DNA from: Pseudomonas pudica
GTDB taxonomy: Bacteria > Pseudomonadota > Gammaproteobacteria > Pseudomonadales > Pseudomonadaceae
Length of the DNA: 57,275 nt
NCBI RefSeq assembly: GCF_015680405.1
Contig: NZ_JADLJS010000036.1
Span: 1-57,275 of the forward strand
Direction: 5' to 3'
Made by a program: the position numbers and the translations under genes. The number at the start of each line of letters is the position of its first letter. The stretch's first letter is position 1. The notes below the pieces were generated by a model. It did no database searches and was not told where the DNA came from. It saw nothing but the letters and a program-made list of their open reading frames with translations. Below, one piece after another: positions 1 through 8,154 of the stretch.

Positions 1-64
1 CCCACAGGTACAGCACCGCCCTTGAGAACTGCGCTGTACCTGTGGGAGCTGGCTTGCCGGCGAT
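1..64. repeat. REP-like inverted repeat at the window edge
   Basis: Bases 1-14 and 33-46 are perfect inverted arms (CCCACAGGTACAGC / GCTGTACCTGTGGG). They are followed by the 'gagctggcttgccggcgattg' type tail that recurs at 18663-18779. It lies downstream of etfA and is cut by the window edge. Confidence 0.6.
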
Positions 65-80
65 TGGGCGGAAACTGACC

Positions 81-115
81 AAAAAAAACCCGGCCCCCTG
101 TACGAGGGCCGGGTT
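81..115 (-). terminator. Rho-independent terminator of etfBA
   Basis: Read on the minus strand, a perfect 10-bp GC-rich stem (bases 87-96 with 106-115, loop about 9 nt) is followed by a run of eight T (A81-A88 on plus). It sits 23 nt past the etfA stop codon and fits the end of the etfBA transcript. Confidence 0.85.
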
Positions 116-137
116 CTTTATAAGTGAAGCAGGCGGA

Positions 138-1067
138 TCAGACCAGCTTTTCCAGCTCCGGAACCGCTTCGAACAGGTCAGCGACCAGGCCGTAGTCGGC
201 TACCTGGAAGATCGGCGCCTCTTCGTCCTTGTTGATCGCCACGATCACCTTGGAGTCCTTCATGCCGGCCAGGTGCTGGATCGCGCCGGAGATACCGACG
301 GCGATGTACAGCTGTGGCGCAACGATCTTGCCGGTCTGGCCGACCTGCATGTCGTTCGGCACGAAGCCGGCGTCGACCGCGGCGCGCGAGGCACCGACGG
401 CAGCACCGAGCTTGTCGGCCAGGCTGTACAGGTGCTTGAAGTTGTCACCGTTGCCCATGCCACGGCCGCCGGAAACGACGATCTTGGCAGCGGTCAGCTC
501 TGGGCGGTCGGACTTGGCCAGCTCTTCGCCAACGAAGGCCGAAATGCCAGCGTCGTGCGCAGCGCCGACGGCTTCGATGGCAGCCGAACCACCTTCGGCG
601 GCCACGGCGTCGAAGCCGGTGGTACGCACGGTGATGACCTTGATGGCAGCGCTCGATTGCACGGTGGCAATGGCGTTACCGGCATAGATCGGGCGCTTGA
701 AGGTGTCGGCGGACTCGACCGAGATGATCTCGGAAATCTGGTCCACGTCCAGCAGCGCGGCAACGCGCGGCAGGATGTTCTTGCCGTTGGTGGTGGCCGG
801 GGCCAGCACGTGGCTGTAGCCCTTGGCCAGCTCGACGATCAGCGGCGCGACGTTTTCCGGCAGCACGTGGGCGTAGGCAGCGTTATCGGCAACCAGCACT
901 TTGGCCACGCCAGCGATCTTGGCTGCGGACTCGGCAATGCCGCCCACGTTCTGGCCAGCGACCAGCACGTGCACATCACCACCGATCTTGGCGGCAGCAG
1001 CAACAGTATTCAGGGTGGCCGGGGCTACGGCACCGTTTTCGTATTCAGCGACAACCAGGATAGTCAT
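138..1067 (-). CDS. etfA: Electron transfer flavoprotein, alpha subunit
   Basis: This is the FAD-binding alpha subunit of the soluble electron transfer flavoprotein, which passes electrons from acyl-CoA and related dehydrogenases to ETF:quinone oxidoreductase. The 309 residues are the normal EtfA length. The N-terminus (MTILVVAEYENGAVAPATLN) is typical, and the C-terminal FAD domain carries the expected VSGGRGMGNGDNF, SRAAVDAGFVPNDMQVGQTG and QLYIAVGISGAIQHLAGM segments. The start codon directly abuts the etfB stop codon, so the two are co-transcribed and probably translationally coupled. A strong terminator follows. The divergent neighbour at 2373 encodes the electron acceptor. Confidence 0.97.
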   Translation of the reverse strand: MTILVVAEYENGAVAPATLNTVAAAAKIGGDVHVLVAGQNVGGIAESAAKIAGVAKVLVADNAAYAHVLPENVAPLIVELAKGYSHVLAPATTNGKNILPRVAALLDVDQISEIISVESADTFKRPIYAGNAIATVQSSAAIKVITVRTTGFDAVAAEGGSAAIEAVGAAHDAGISAFVGEELAKSDRPELTAAKIVVSGGRGMGNGDNFKHLYSLADKLGAAVGASRAAVDAGFVPNDMQVGQTGKIVAPQLYIAVGISGAIQHLAGMKDSKVIVAINKDEEAPIFQVADYGLVADLFEAVPELEKLV

Positions 1068-1817
1068 TTAGATTACCTTCGCTTCGTTCTTCAGCTTCTC
1101 GACCAGTTCGGCCACCGATTTGACCTTGATGCCAGCGCTGCGGGCAGCCGGGGCTTCAACCTTCAGGGTCTTGTTGGTGGAGGCGAGGGACACGCCCAGC
1201 GCGTCTGGAGTAACGGTCTCCAGCGGCTTCTTCTTGGCCTTCATGATGTTCGGCAGCGATGCGTAGCGTGGCTCGTTCAGGCGCAGGTCGGTGGTGACGA
1301 TAGCCGGCAGGTTCAGTGCAACGGTCTGCAGGCCGCCGTCGATTTCACGGGTGACGTTCAGCTTGTCGCCAGCCACTTCCACCTTGGAGGCGAAGGTGCC
1401 CTGGGCGAAGCCGGTCAGCGCAGCCAGCATCTGGCCGGTCTGGTTGTTGTCGCTGTCGATGGCCTGCTTGCCGAGGATGACCAGCTGCGGCTGCTCTTTG
1501 TCGACAACGGCTTTCAGCGCCTTGGCCACGGCCAGGGAATTCAGTTCGTCAGCGGCTTCGACCAGGATGGCACGGTCGGCACCCAGGGCCAGGGCGGTAC
1601 GCAGTTGCTCCTGGGCAGTGGCCGGGCCGACGGAAACGACGACGATCTCGGACGCGACGCCCTTTTCCTTCAGGCGTACGGCTTCTTCCACGGCGATTTC
1701 GCAGAAGGGGTTCATGGACATCTTGACGTTAGCAAGGTCGACGCCGGAGTTGTCCGCCTTGACGCGAACCTTGACGTTGTAGTCGACCACTCGTTTGACA
1801 GCTACAAGAACCTTCAT
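1068..1817 (-). CDS. etfB: Electron transfer flavoprotein, beta subunit
   Basis: This is the AMP-binding beta subunit of the ETF heterodimer. The 249-residue product begins MKVLVAVKRVVDYNVKVRVK and contains the conserved ADRAILVE and ILGKQAIDSDNNQTGQML regions of the family. The recognition-loop region near residues 190-200 (EPRYASLPNIMKAKKKPLE) is also standard. A GAGGAA ribosome site lies 3 nt before the ATG on the minus strand. It is the first gene of etfBA, and its promoter must lie in the 555-bp divergent region shared with the ETF-QO gene. Confidence 0.97.
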   Translation of the reverse strand: MKVLVAVKRVVDYNVKVRVKADNSGVDLANVKMSMNPFCEIAVEEAVRLKEKGVASEIVVVSVGPATAQEQLRTALALGADRAILVEAADELNSLAVAKALKAVVDKEQPQLVILGKQAIDSDNNQTGQMLAALTGFAQGTFASKVEVAGDKLNVTREIDGGLQTVALNLPAIVTTDLRLNEPRYASLPNIMKAKKKPLETVTPDALGVSLASTNKTLKVEAPAARSAGIKVKSVAELVEKLKNEAKVI

Positions 1818-2192
1818 GGATTCCTCGTTACTCTCCGGTGAATAGATAGTCGCCAGGGGCAGAGCCCTGCGATGCGCGTGGGTACAAGGGCACCTCTAAA
1901 AACGTACCGGGAGGCGGTAACTTCACAGTGACCGAACAGTCTTGTCCGGACTCTTGCGACAAATACTCACGGGTCATTTCCTGTCGTGGCGTGTAAACTC
2001 CACTACAAACCGGCCCAAGGCCGCAAAACCCTGCTCCACACCTGGTCTTTAGAGGTGTACCTGCGCCCGGCTGCAAGCCTACGGCGAACGTAAAACCGCT
2101 CGTATCTTGACCGTAACACCCAATCCGGTCAATACGGCAAATCGGTCACCCTCCAGCCGCGTTCCTGTGATTTTACTGGCCTGCGGCAAATT

Positions 2193-2206
2193 CAAACAAA
2201 CGTTTG
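2193..2206. promoter_or_regulatory. PsrA-like operator CAAAC-N4-GTTTG
   Basis: The bases read CAAAC AAAC GTTTG and contain the perfect palindrome ACAAACGTTTGT (2196-2207). This matches the published PsrA (TetR-family, fatty-acid responsive) motif G/C-AAAC-N2-4-GTTT-G/C. It sits immediately upstream of the -35 of the ETF-QO promoter. In P. aeruginosa etfAB and ETF-QO are reported PsrA targets. The match is direct; PsrA binding here is inferred. Confidence 0.7.
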
Positions 2207-2208
2207 TA

Positions 2209-2237
2209 TTGGACCCGCCAAGTGGTGTAGATATAAT
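2209..2237 (+). promoter_or_regulatory. Sigma-70 promoter of the ETF-QO gene
   Basis: TTGGAC (2209-2214), 17 bases, then a perfect TATAAT (2232-2237). This predicts a start near 2244 and a leader of about 130 nt. The rest of the 1818-2372 gap holds no gene. An imperfect inverted pair (about 1888-1898 and 2047-2057) is the only other structure I saw; the etfBA promoter could not be fixed. Confidence 0.7.
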
Positions 2238-2372
2238 GCGCGGCCAAGACAAAACGGTGTAGTCCGTCATTTGCCCAGCTACAGTTCCGCCGTTGCGTAG
2301 AACCGCCGCGAATGCCCCGCGCACCCATAAGACAAAGCAACAGCACGAGCCTTGATGAGTAGGAGAGAACCA

Positions 2373-4037
2373 GTGGAACGCGAATACATGGAATTCGACG
2401 TGGTCATCGTCGGCGCCGGCCCGGCGGGCCTGTCCGCCGCCTGCCGCCTGAAGCAGAAGGCCGCCGAAACCGGTAGCGAAATCAGCGTCTGCGTGGTGGA
2501 AAAAGGCTCTGAAGTCGGCGCCCACATCCTCTCCGGCGCGGTGTTCGAACCCCGCGCCCTGAACGAGCTGTTCCCAGACTGGAAAGAGCTCGGTGCGCCG
2601 CTGAACACCGAAGTGAAGCGTGACGACATCTACGTACTCAAGGATGCCGCCAGTTCGACCAAGGTGCCTGACCTGTTCGTGCCCAAGACCATGCACAACC
2701 AGGGCAACTACATCATCTCGCTGGGCAACCTGTGCCGCTGGCTGGCCCAGCAGGCCGAGAACCTGGGCGTGGAAATCTACCCAGGCTTCGCCGCACAGGA
2801 AGCATTGTTCGACGAAAACGGCGTGGTCCGTGGCATCGTCACCGGCGACATGGGCGTCGACCGCGAAGGCAACCAGAAAGACGGCATGTACACCCCTGGC
2901 ATGGAACTGCGTGCCAAGTACACCCTGTTCGCCGAAGGCTGCCGCGGCCATATCGGCAAACAGCTGATCAAGCGCTTCAACCTCGACAGCGAAGCCGACG
3001 TCCAGCATTACGGCATCGGCCTGAAGGAAATCTGGGAAATCGACCCGGCCAAGCACGAGCAGGGCCTGGTGGTGCATACCGCCGGCTGGCCGCTGGACGT
3101 GATGGCCAAGGACAACACCGGTGGTTCGTTCCTCTACCACCTGGAAAACAACCAGGTGGTGGTCGGCCTGATAGTCGACCTGTCCTACGCCAACCCGTAC
3201 CTGTCGCCGTTCGACGAGTTCCAGCGTCTCAAGCACCACCCGATAATGAGCCAGTACCTCGAAGGCGGCAAGCGCATCAGCTACGGTGCCCGTGCCATCT
3301 GCAAGGGCGGCTTCAACTCGCTGCCGAAGATGGTGTTCAACGGCGGCGCGCTGATCGGCTGCGACCTGGGCACCCTGAACTTCGCCAAGATCAAGGGCAG
3401 CCACACCGCGATGAAGTCCGGCATGCTGGCCGCCGAAGCGGTGGCTGACGCACTGAGCGCCGGCAGCGAAGGCGGTGACCAGCTCAACGGCTACGTCAGC
3501 GCCTTCAAGGCCAGCTGGCTGTACGAAGAGCTGTTCGCCAGCCGCAACTTCGGCCCGGCCATGCACAAGTTCGGCCCGCTGCTGGGCGCGGCGTTCAACT
3601 ATGTGGACCAGAACTGGTTCGGTGGCAAGCTGCCGTTCACCCTGCACGACACCAAGCCGGACTACGCCTGCCTGAAGCTGGCGGCAGAGTCGCAGAAGAT
3701 CGATTACCCGAAACCCGACGGCAAGCTCAGCTTCGACAAGCTCAGCTCGGTATTCCTCTCCAGCACCAACCACGAAGAGGAACAACCCTGCCACCTGAAG
3801 CTGACCGACCCGAACGTGCCGATCGCCAGCAACCTGCCGCTTTACGACGAGCCGGCACAGCGTTACTGCCCGGCAGGCGTGTACGAAGTGGTCACCCAGG
3901 AAGACGGCAGCAAGCGCTTCCAGATCAACGCGCAGAACTGCGTGCACTGCAAGACCTGCGACATCAAGGACCCGGCCCAGAACATCACCTGGGTCACCCC
4001 TGAAGGCGCTGGCGGGCCGAACTACCCGAACATGTAA
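2373..4037 (+). CDS. Electron transfer flavoprotein-ubiquinone oxidoreductase
   Basis: A membrane-associated FAD / 4Fe-4S enzyme that oxidises reduced ETF and reduces ubiquinone. The N-terminal Rossmann motif (VVIVGAGPAGLSAACRL) binds FAD. The C-terminus carries the ferredoxin-like cysteine set (YCPAGVYEV, then QNCVHCKTCDIKDP). I chose the GTG at 2373 (554 aa) over the in-frame ATG at 2352 because AGGAGA (2361-2366) lies 6 nt before it, and because bacterial ETF-QOs start close to the EREYMEFDVVIVG segment. It is monocistronic, followed by a terminator, and divergent from etfBA, so acceptor and donor are probably co-regulated. Confidence 0.95.
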   Translation: MEREYMEFDVVIVGAGPAGLSAACRLKQKAAETGSEISVCVVEKGSEVGAHILSGAVFEPRALNELFPDWKELGAPLNTEVKRDDIYVLKDAASSTKVPDLFVPKTMHNQGNYIISLGNLCRWLAQQAENLGVEIYPGFAAQEALFDENGVVRGIVTGDMGVDREGNQKDGMYTPGMELRAKYTLFAEGCRGHIGKQLIKRFNLDSEADVQHYGIGLKEIWEIDPAKHEQGLVVHTAGWPLDVMAKDNTGGSFLYHLENNQVVVGLIVDLSYANPYLSPFDEFQRLKHHPIMSQYLEGGKRISYGARAICKGGFNSLPKMVFNGGALIGCDLGTLNFAKIKGSHTAMKSGMLAAEAVADALSAGSEGGDQLNGYVSAFKASWLYEELFASRNFGPAMHKFGPLLGAAFNYVDQNWFGGKLPFTLHDTKPDYACLKLAAESQKIDYPKPDGKLSFDKLSSVFLSSTNHEEEQPCHLKLTDPNVPIASNLPLYDEPAQRYCPAGVYEVVTQEDGSKRFQINAQNCVHCKTCDIKDPAQNITWVTPEGAGGPNYPNM

Positions 4038-4058
4038 GGCCCCTGCCCTGCGCTAACG

Positions 4059-4093
4059 AAAAGCCCCCGGTTCTCACGAGCCGAGGGCTTTTT
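4059..4093 (+). terminator. Rho-independent terminator of the ETF-QO gene
   Basis: Stem of about 12 bp with one mismatch (AAAAGCCC-C-CGG against CCG-A-GGGCTTTT), about 10-nt loop and T-tract, 22 nt after the stop codon. The remaining bases to 4198 show nothing further. Confidence 0.8.
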
Positions 4094-4198
4094 GTTTTAC
4101 CTGTTCTGGCTGTACTGGCCGCTCCTACAAAGTCCGCGTGCCATCCCACTGTGGTGCCGGCTCAGGAAGTCTGTCTCAGCCCCCCGACCATTACACGC

Positions 4199-5524
4199 TC
4201 ATTTGTCACCACACATGATGGGCATCGGCTCCGGGGCAAACGCCAATGGCTCCCGACGCCCGAAATACAAGGCCGTCAGCAACCCCACTGTGCCCATGAC
4301 CAGACAAAAGCCGACACACACCCACGGGCTCCAGGGCATCAGCGCAATCAGCGCCAGCGGTGTGGTGCTGGCCCAAAGCGCGTAGGCCACGTTATAGGTA
4401 AAGGAGATGCCCGACACGCGAATCTCGGCCGGGAACAACCCGACCATTACTGACGGCACCACGCCCACCACGCCGCAGGACAGCCCCGCCAGCGCATAGG
4501 CCAGCCAGGTCATGCCCCACTGCCCCACCAGGCTGGCATACAACGCGCCGATGCCCACCGGCAGCAGCAGGCTGTAGAGCATCAGCGCGCGCCAGGCGCC
4601 TACGCGGTCGACCAGCAGCCCAGCCAGCACGCAACCGATGTTGAGGAAGACGATACCCACGCTGCTGAGGGCAAAGGTGTGCCCGGCAGTCATGCCGAAG
4701 CGCTGCTGCATCACTGTCGGGGTAATCACCACCAGCACCACGACGGCGGAAGTCAGCACGCAGGTCAGCAGCGCCGCCGGGATCAACGCCCGACGGTGTT
4801 CACCCAGCACCCGCCGCAGCGGGAAGCTCACCGGCTGCTCCTGGCGCGCGCGCAGGGCAAGGAACACCGGTGTTTCGCTGAGCCAACGACGCAGCCACAC
4901 GCCGATCACGCCGAATACCCCGCCGAGCAGGAACGGGTAGCGCCAGGCGTAGTCGAGGATTTCCTGCGGGGTGAACAACTGCGCCAGCAAGGTCGCGGTC
5001 AGTGCCCCCAGCAGATAGCCAAAGGTCAGGCCGGCCTGCAGGAAACCCAGGGCATAACCGCGCCGCCCGGCTGGCGCGTGCTCGGCGACGAAGGTCCAGG
5101 CGCTCGGCACCTCGCCACCCACCGCCGCGCCCTGCAGGATACGCAGTGCCAGCAGGATCAGCGGCGCGGCATAGCCGATGTCGGCGTAGGTCGGCATCAC
5201 CCCGATCAACAGGCACGGCAGGGCCATCATCAGGATGCTCAGGCTGAAGACCCGTTTGCGTCCCAGGTGGTCGGCGAAGTGCGCCATCAGGATGCCGCCT
5301 AGCGGCCGCGCCAGGTAGCCGGTGACGAAGATTCCGAAGCTTTGCAGCAGGCGCAACCATTCGGGCATCTCGGGTGGGAAGAACAGCTGGCTGAGGGTAA
5401 GCGCAAAGAATACGAAGATGATGAAGTCGTAGATTTCCAGCGCGCCGCCCAACGCCGCCAGGCCCAGGGTCCGGTGGTCGCCGCGGCTGAACCGGGGCGG
5501 GCGAGCGGTATCGATGGCAGTCAT
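4199..5524 (-). CDS. MFS transporter, metabolite:proton symporter (MHS) type
   Basis: An inner-membrane secondary transporter of 441 residues with about twelve hydrophobic segments. The N-terminal half has the MHS-family layout: GGALEIYDFIIFVFFA in TM1, YLARPLGGILMAHFADHLGRKRVF (TM2-3 loop with the MFS D-x-x-G-R-K/R motif), and a conserved LRILQGAAVGGEVPSAWTFVAEHAP in TM4-5. ProP, KgtP and citrate carriers look alike, so the substrate (organic acid, betaine or similar) cannot be read from sequence. It stands alone, 72 nt downstream of the receiver-like gene on the same strand, with no good ribosome site. Confidence 0.88.
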   Translation of the reverse strand: MTAIDTARPPRFSRGDHRTLGLAALGGALEIYDFIIFVFFALTLSQLFFPPEMPEWLRLLQSFGIFVTGYLARPLGGILMAHFADHLGRKRVFSLSILMMALPCLLIGVMPTYADIGYAAPLILLALRILQGAAVGGEVPSAWTFVAEHAPAGRRGYALGFLQAGLTFGYLLGALTATLLAQLFTPQEILDYAWRYPFLLGGVFGVIGVWLRRWLSETPVFLALRARQEQPVSFPLRRVLGEHRRALIPAALLTCVLTSAVVVLVVITPTVMQQRFGMTAGHTFALSSVGIVFLNIGCVLAGLLVDRVGAWRALMLYSLLLPVGIGALYASLVGQWGMTWLAYALAGLSCGVVGVVPSVMVGLFPAEIRVSGISFTYNVAYALWASTTPLALIALMPWSPWVCVGFCLVMGTVGLLTALYFGRREPLAFAPEPMPIMCGDK

Positions 5525-5596
5525 GGCAGGGTCCGCAAATCGGCAAAGGGCAAGAGGATAGCAAATAGCGGCCCCCGTGCCCCGTACGTCGCCGCT

Positions 5597-6076
5597 TTAG
5601 CGGTTGAACATGGTGTTGACGAAATTGGCCCGTGGCCGCGGCCGAGCCGTGGCAACCGGCATGGTGCCCGGCAGCGGCAGCTTGCCGACCAGCAGTGGCG
5701 TATCGATGATCGCCATGAACGCCTCCAGTGCCTCGTTGTCGGGCACCTGGGGCAGGCTCAGGCTGACGGCCTGGCGCTCGGTCTGCGGCACCAGGGGCAC
5801 TTGCAACTGGTTGGAGTGATAAAGGAGGGCGTGCTGGATCTGCGTGCTGACGCGACAGAAGCGCGCTAGGTCGACCCCGACATGGCTGGCCAGCTCGATA
5901 TTGCCCAACAGCAAGTGGAAAGGCTGCAAGGCACTCAGGACCAGGCGCTGCAGCTCCTCGAAGCTGTCCACTGGCGCTATCCGGTAGTAGCCCAGGCCGT
6001 TGAGCAGCCGCTCCAGTTGCAGGCGCTGACACGGGTGTGCGTCGGCGATGAGGATGCGCAGGGTCTTGTTGGCCAT
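5597..6076 (-). CDS. Degenerate response-regulator receiver protein
   Basis: A 159-residue protein whose first ~110 residues follow a CheY-like receiver fold: RILIADAHPCQRLQLERLL (beta1-alpha1), then FHLLLGNIELASHVGVDLARF (beta3-alpha3). The usual phospho-acceptor Asp after beta3 is replaced by Asn59, one of the two beta1 acidic residues is lost (D12-A13), and no clear beta5 Lys is visible. The tail (about 120-159) is a short basic Pro/Arg-rich segment, not a DNA-binding domain. It lies between the MFS gene and a Fur-boxed ECF sigma gene on the same strand. It may be a protein-interaction module working without phosphorylation; its function is unknown. Confidence 0.7.
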   Translation of the reverse strand: MANKTLRILIADAHPCQRLQLERLLNGLGYYRIAPVDSFEELQRLVLSALQPFHLLLGNIELASHVGVDLARFCRVSTQIQHALLYHSNQLQVPLVPQTERQAVSLSLPQVPDNEALEAFMAIIDTPLLVGKLPLPGTMPVATARPRPRANFVNTMFNR

Positions 6077-6244
6077 GGTGGGACCTGGGCAGTTGGGTGA
6101 TGGGTAGGCTCCATGACCATACTGCGCCAGTAACGGCTGCTGCCAAGGCTACGCCTGGCAGGGGTCTTCTTTGATAGAAGTCGGGAAAACCGTGGAAATC
6201 AAGTGATCGACTGACGGAATTTTCATCTGCATTCAACCCGGCGA

Positions 6245-6721
6245 TCAGGATTCCCACTCGCGCATGCGCACCCGGCAGTGCTTCATGGCATTGACGATGT
6301 GCTTCTCCACCAGGCTGCGGGAAATACCCAGGTGCTCGGCAATCTGCTGGTGCGACAGGCCTTCGAGCTTGCGCAGCAGGAAGCAGTCGCGGCAGACCTT
6401 GCTCAGCTCTTCCAGAGCGCGCTGCATCAGCGCAAGGCGCTGGTCGAGCTGCATGTCGTGGGTCGGCGCCGGGGTGTGCCAGCGCTCGTCGTTGTCCAGT
6501 ACCTCCAGCGGCTCGGCCTGACGTACCTGATGCCGCCGGTGGCGGTCGACCACCAGATTGAGCGCGGTGCGGTAAAGGAAGGCACGCGGGTGCTCGATGC
6601 GCTCGGCGTCGGTGCGTTCCAGCACCCGCAGGTAGGCATCGTGCGCCACATCTTCGGCGGCCTGACGATTGCCCAGGCGCGCGGAAAGGAAGCCCACCAG
6701 TTCGCGATAGTAATGTTCCAC
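6245..6721 (-). CDS. ECF sigma factor, FecI/FpvI-like
   Basis: A 158-residue extracytoplasmic-function sigma factor. Region 2 is clear (AAEDVAHDAYLRVLER, then HPRAFLYRTALNLVVDRHRR), as is region 4 with its helix-turn-helix (LLRKLEGLSHQQIAEHLGIS, SRSLVEKHIVNAMKHCRVRM). Length and motifs match iron-starvation sigma factors such as FecI and FpvI. A Fur-box-like site lies about 95-110 bp upstream. No FecR/FpvR-type anti-sigma gene or TonB receptor is adjacent, which is unusual for the FecI class. Next to the pvdRT-opmQ pump it could serve FpvA expression; that is inference. Confidence 0.88.
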   Translation of the reverse strand: MEHYYRELVGFLSARLGNRQAAEDVAHDAYLRVLERTDAERIEHPRAFLYRTALNLVVDRHRRHQVRQAEPLEVLDNDERWHTPAPTHDMQLDQRLALMQRALEELSKVCRDCFLLRKLEGLSHQQIAEHLGISRSLVEKHIVNAMKHCRVRMREWES

Positions 6722-6814
6722 GACGTTACCTGAGATCGTCCTGCCAGCCTATGCCAGAAAGCCCTTTCAGGCAGCGACGCGGGACCGAGTGATGTCAGCG
6801 TGCGATCTTACAAA

Positions 6815-6829
6815 TTATAATTATTCTCA
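6815..6829. promoter_or_regulatory. Fur box upstream of the FpvI-like sigma gene
   Basis: TTATAATTATTCTCA matches 12 of the 14 defined positions of the 7-1-7 Fur consensus TGATAATnATTATCA. It lies in an AT-rich island, 94-108 bp upstream of the sigma gene start and divergent to pvdR. It would repress the sigma gene when iron is present. Confidence 0.65.
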
Positions 6830-6926
6830 GCAACAAGAGGGGAATGGCTGGAGGGCTTCAGCGCCTGGGAGACCTAGCGCCACACCCCTCCCGCCATACA
6901 CCTGCCAGCCCCAATCCGATATCCGC

Positions 6927-6950
6927 TAAATCCCCCCCTGCCGCTTTCGT
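6927..6950 (+). promoter_or_regulatory. Iron-starvation (PvdS/PfrI) promoter of pvdRT-opmQ
   Basis: TAAAT (6927-6931), 16 bases, CGT (6948-6950), the -35/-10 layout of PvdS-dependent promoters. The -10 ends 31 nt before the pvdR ATG, leaving a short leader. Confidence 0.8.
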
Positions 6951-6981
6951 CTATCTGGCACCCCCTCGGCTGGATGTCTGC

Positions 6982-8154
6982 ATGAGACCTTTAACCAACA
7001 CCCGTCGCCGGCTGCTGCTCAGCGGCCTGTGCCTGCTCGGCCTGGGTTGCCTGCTGGCCTGGAAGACCCTGCCCTACGGCGCACAGCCGCTCAGCACGGT
7101 TGCCGTGACCCGCGCCGACATCGAAAGCAGCGTCACTGCACTGGGCACCCTGCAACCAAGGCGCTACGTGGACGTCGGTGCCCAGGCGTCGGGGCAGATC
7201 CATACCCTGCATGTGGAGGTCGGCGACACGGTGCGCAAAGGCCAGCTGCTGGTCGAGATCGACCCTTCGACCCAGCAGGCCCGGCTGGATGCCGGCCGCT
7301 ACTCGATCGACAACCTCAAGGCCCAGCTGGCCGAACAACGCGCGCAGTTCCAACTGGCCCGACAGCAGCTCGAACGCCAACGGGACCTGGCCGCCGCCGG
7401 CGCTACCCGCGACGAGGACGTGCAAACGGCCGCCGCGCAGCTGAAGGTCACCCAGGCGCGCATCGACATGTTCCAGGCGCAGATCCGCCAGGCCCAGGCC
7501 AGCCTGCGCAGCGACGAGGCCGAGCTGGGCTACACGCGCATCTATGCGCCGATGGACGGCACGGTAGTGGCGGTGGATGCCCGTGAAGGGCAAACCCTCA
7601 ATGCCCAACAGCAAACCCCGTTGATCCTGCGCATCGCCAAGCTCTCGCCGATGACCGTGTGGGCCCAGGTGTCGGAGGCCGACATCGGCAAGGTCACCCC
7701 GGGCATGACCGCCTACTTCACCACCCTGGCCGGCGGCAAGCGCCGCTGGACCAGCACCGTGCGGCAAGTGCTGCCGATCCCGCCCAAGCCCCTGGAGCAG
7801 GCCAGCCAGGGCGGCGGCAGCCCGGCCAGCGTCAGCAATGGCAGTGCTGGCAGCCAGGTGGTGCAGTACAGCGTGCTGCTGGATGTCGACAACCCGGACG
7901 GCGCGCTGATGGCCGAGATGACCACGCAGGTGTTCTTTGTCGCAGGCAAAGCCAGCCAGGTGCTGACCGTACCCCTGGCTGCGCTGGACGACGGCGATGG
8001 CCTGCGCCTGGCGCATGTGCTGACCCGCGATGGCAAGGTGGAACAGCGCCAGGTGCGCACCGGCCTCAGCGACCGCCTGCGGGTGCAGGTGCTGGAAGGC
8101 CTCAACGAAGGCGAACGCCTGGTGATCGGCGCCTCTGGCGTCAGCGGAGGTTGA
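6982..8154 (+). CDS. pvdR: Pyoverdine efflux, periplasmic adaptor PvdR
   Basis: Membrane-fusion (HlyD/MacA) adaptor of the tripartite PvdRT-OpmQ pump, which exports or recycles pyoverdine. The 390-residue product has an N-terminal membrane anchor (LLLSGLCLLGLGCLLAW), a lipoyl half (VDVGAQASGQIHTLHVEVGD), a long Gln/Arg/Ala-rich coiled-coil hairpin at about 100-185, then the beta-barrel (GYTRIYAPMDGTVVAVDARE) and membrane-proximal domains. I chose the ATG at 6982, since the longer frame back to 6844 runs through the promoter and lacks a signal anchor. The stop codon directly abuts the pvdT start. Confidence 0.92.
   Translation: MRPLTNTRRRLLLSGLCLLGLGCLLAWKTLPYGAQPLSTVAVTRADIESSVTALGTLQPRRYVDVGAQASGQIHTLHVEVGDTVRKGQLLVEIDPSTQQARLDAGRYSIDNLKAQLAEQRAQFQLARQQLERQRDLAAAGATRDEDVQTAAAQLKVTQARIDMFQAQIRQAQASLRSDEAELGYTRIYAPMDGTVVAVDAREGQTLNAQQQTPLILRIAKLSPMTVWAQVSEADIGKVTPGMTAYFTTLAGGKRRWTSTVRQVLPIPPKPLEQASQGGGSPASVSNGSAGSQVVQYSVLLDVDNPDGALMAEMTTQVFFVAGKASQVLTVPLAALDDGDGLRLAHVLTRDGKVEQRQVRTGLSDRLRVQVLEGLNEGERLVIGASGVSGG

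Noticed and set aside
42..1841. A 599-codon plus-strand frame opposite etfBA
   Set aside because: The minus strand encodes full EtfA and EtfB with correct lengths; the plus frame has no family features.
2079..3947. A 622-codon minus-strand frame opposite the ETF-QO gene
   Set aside because: Shadow of the ETF-QO gene; it would run through the mapped promoter and PsrA site.
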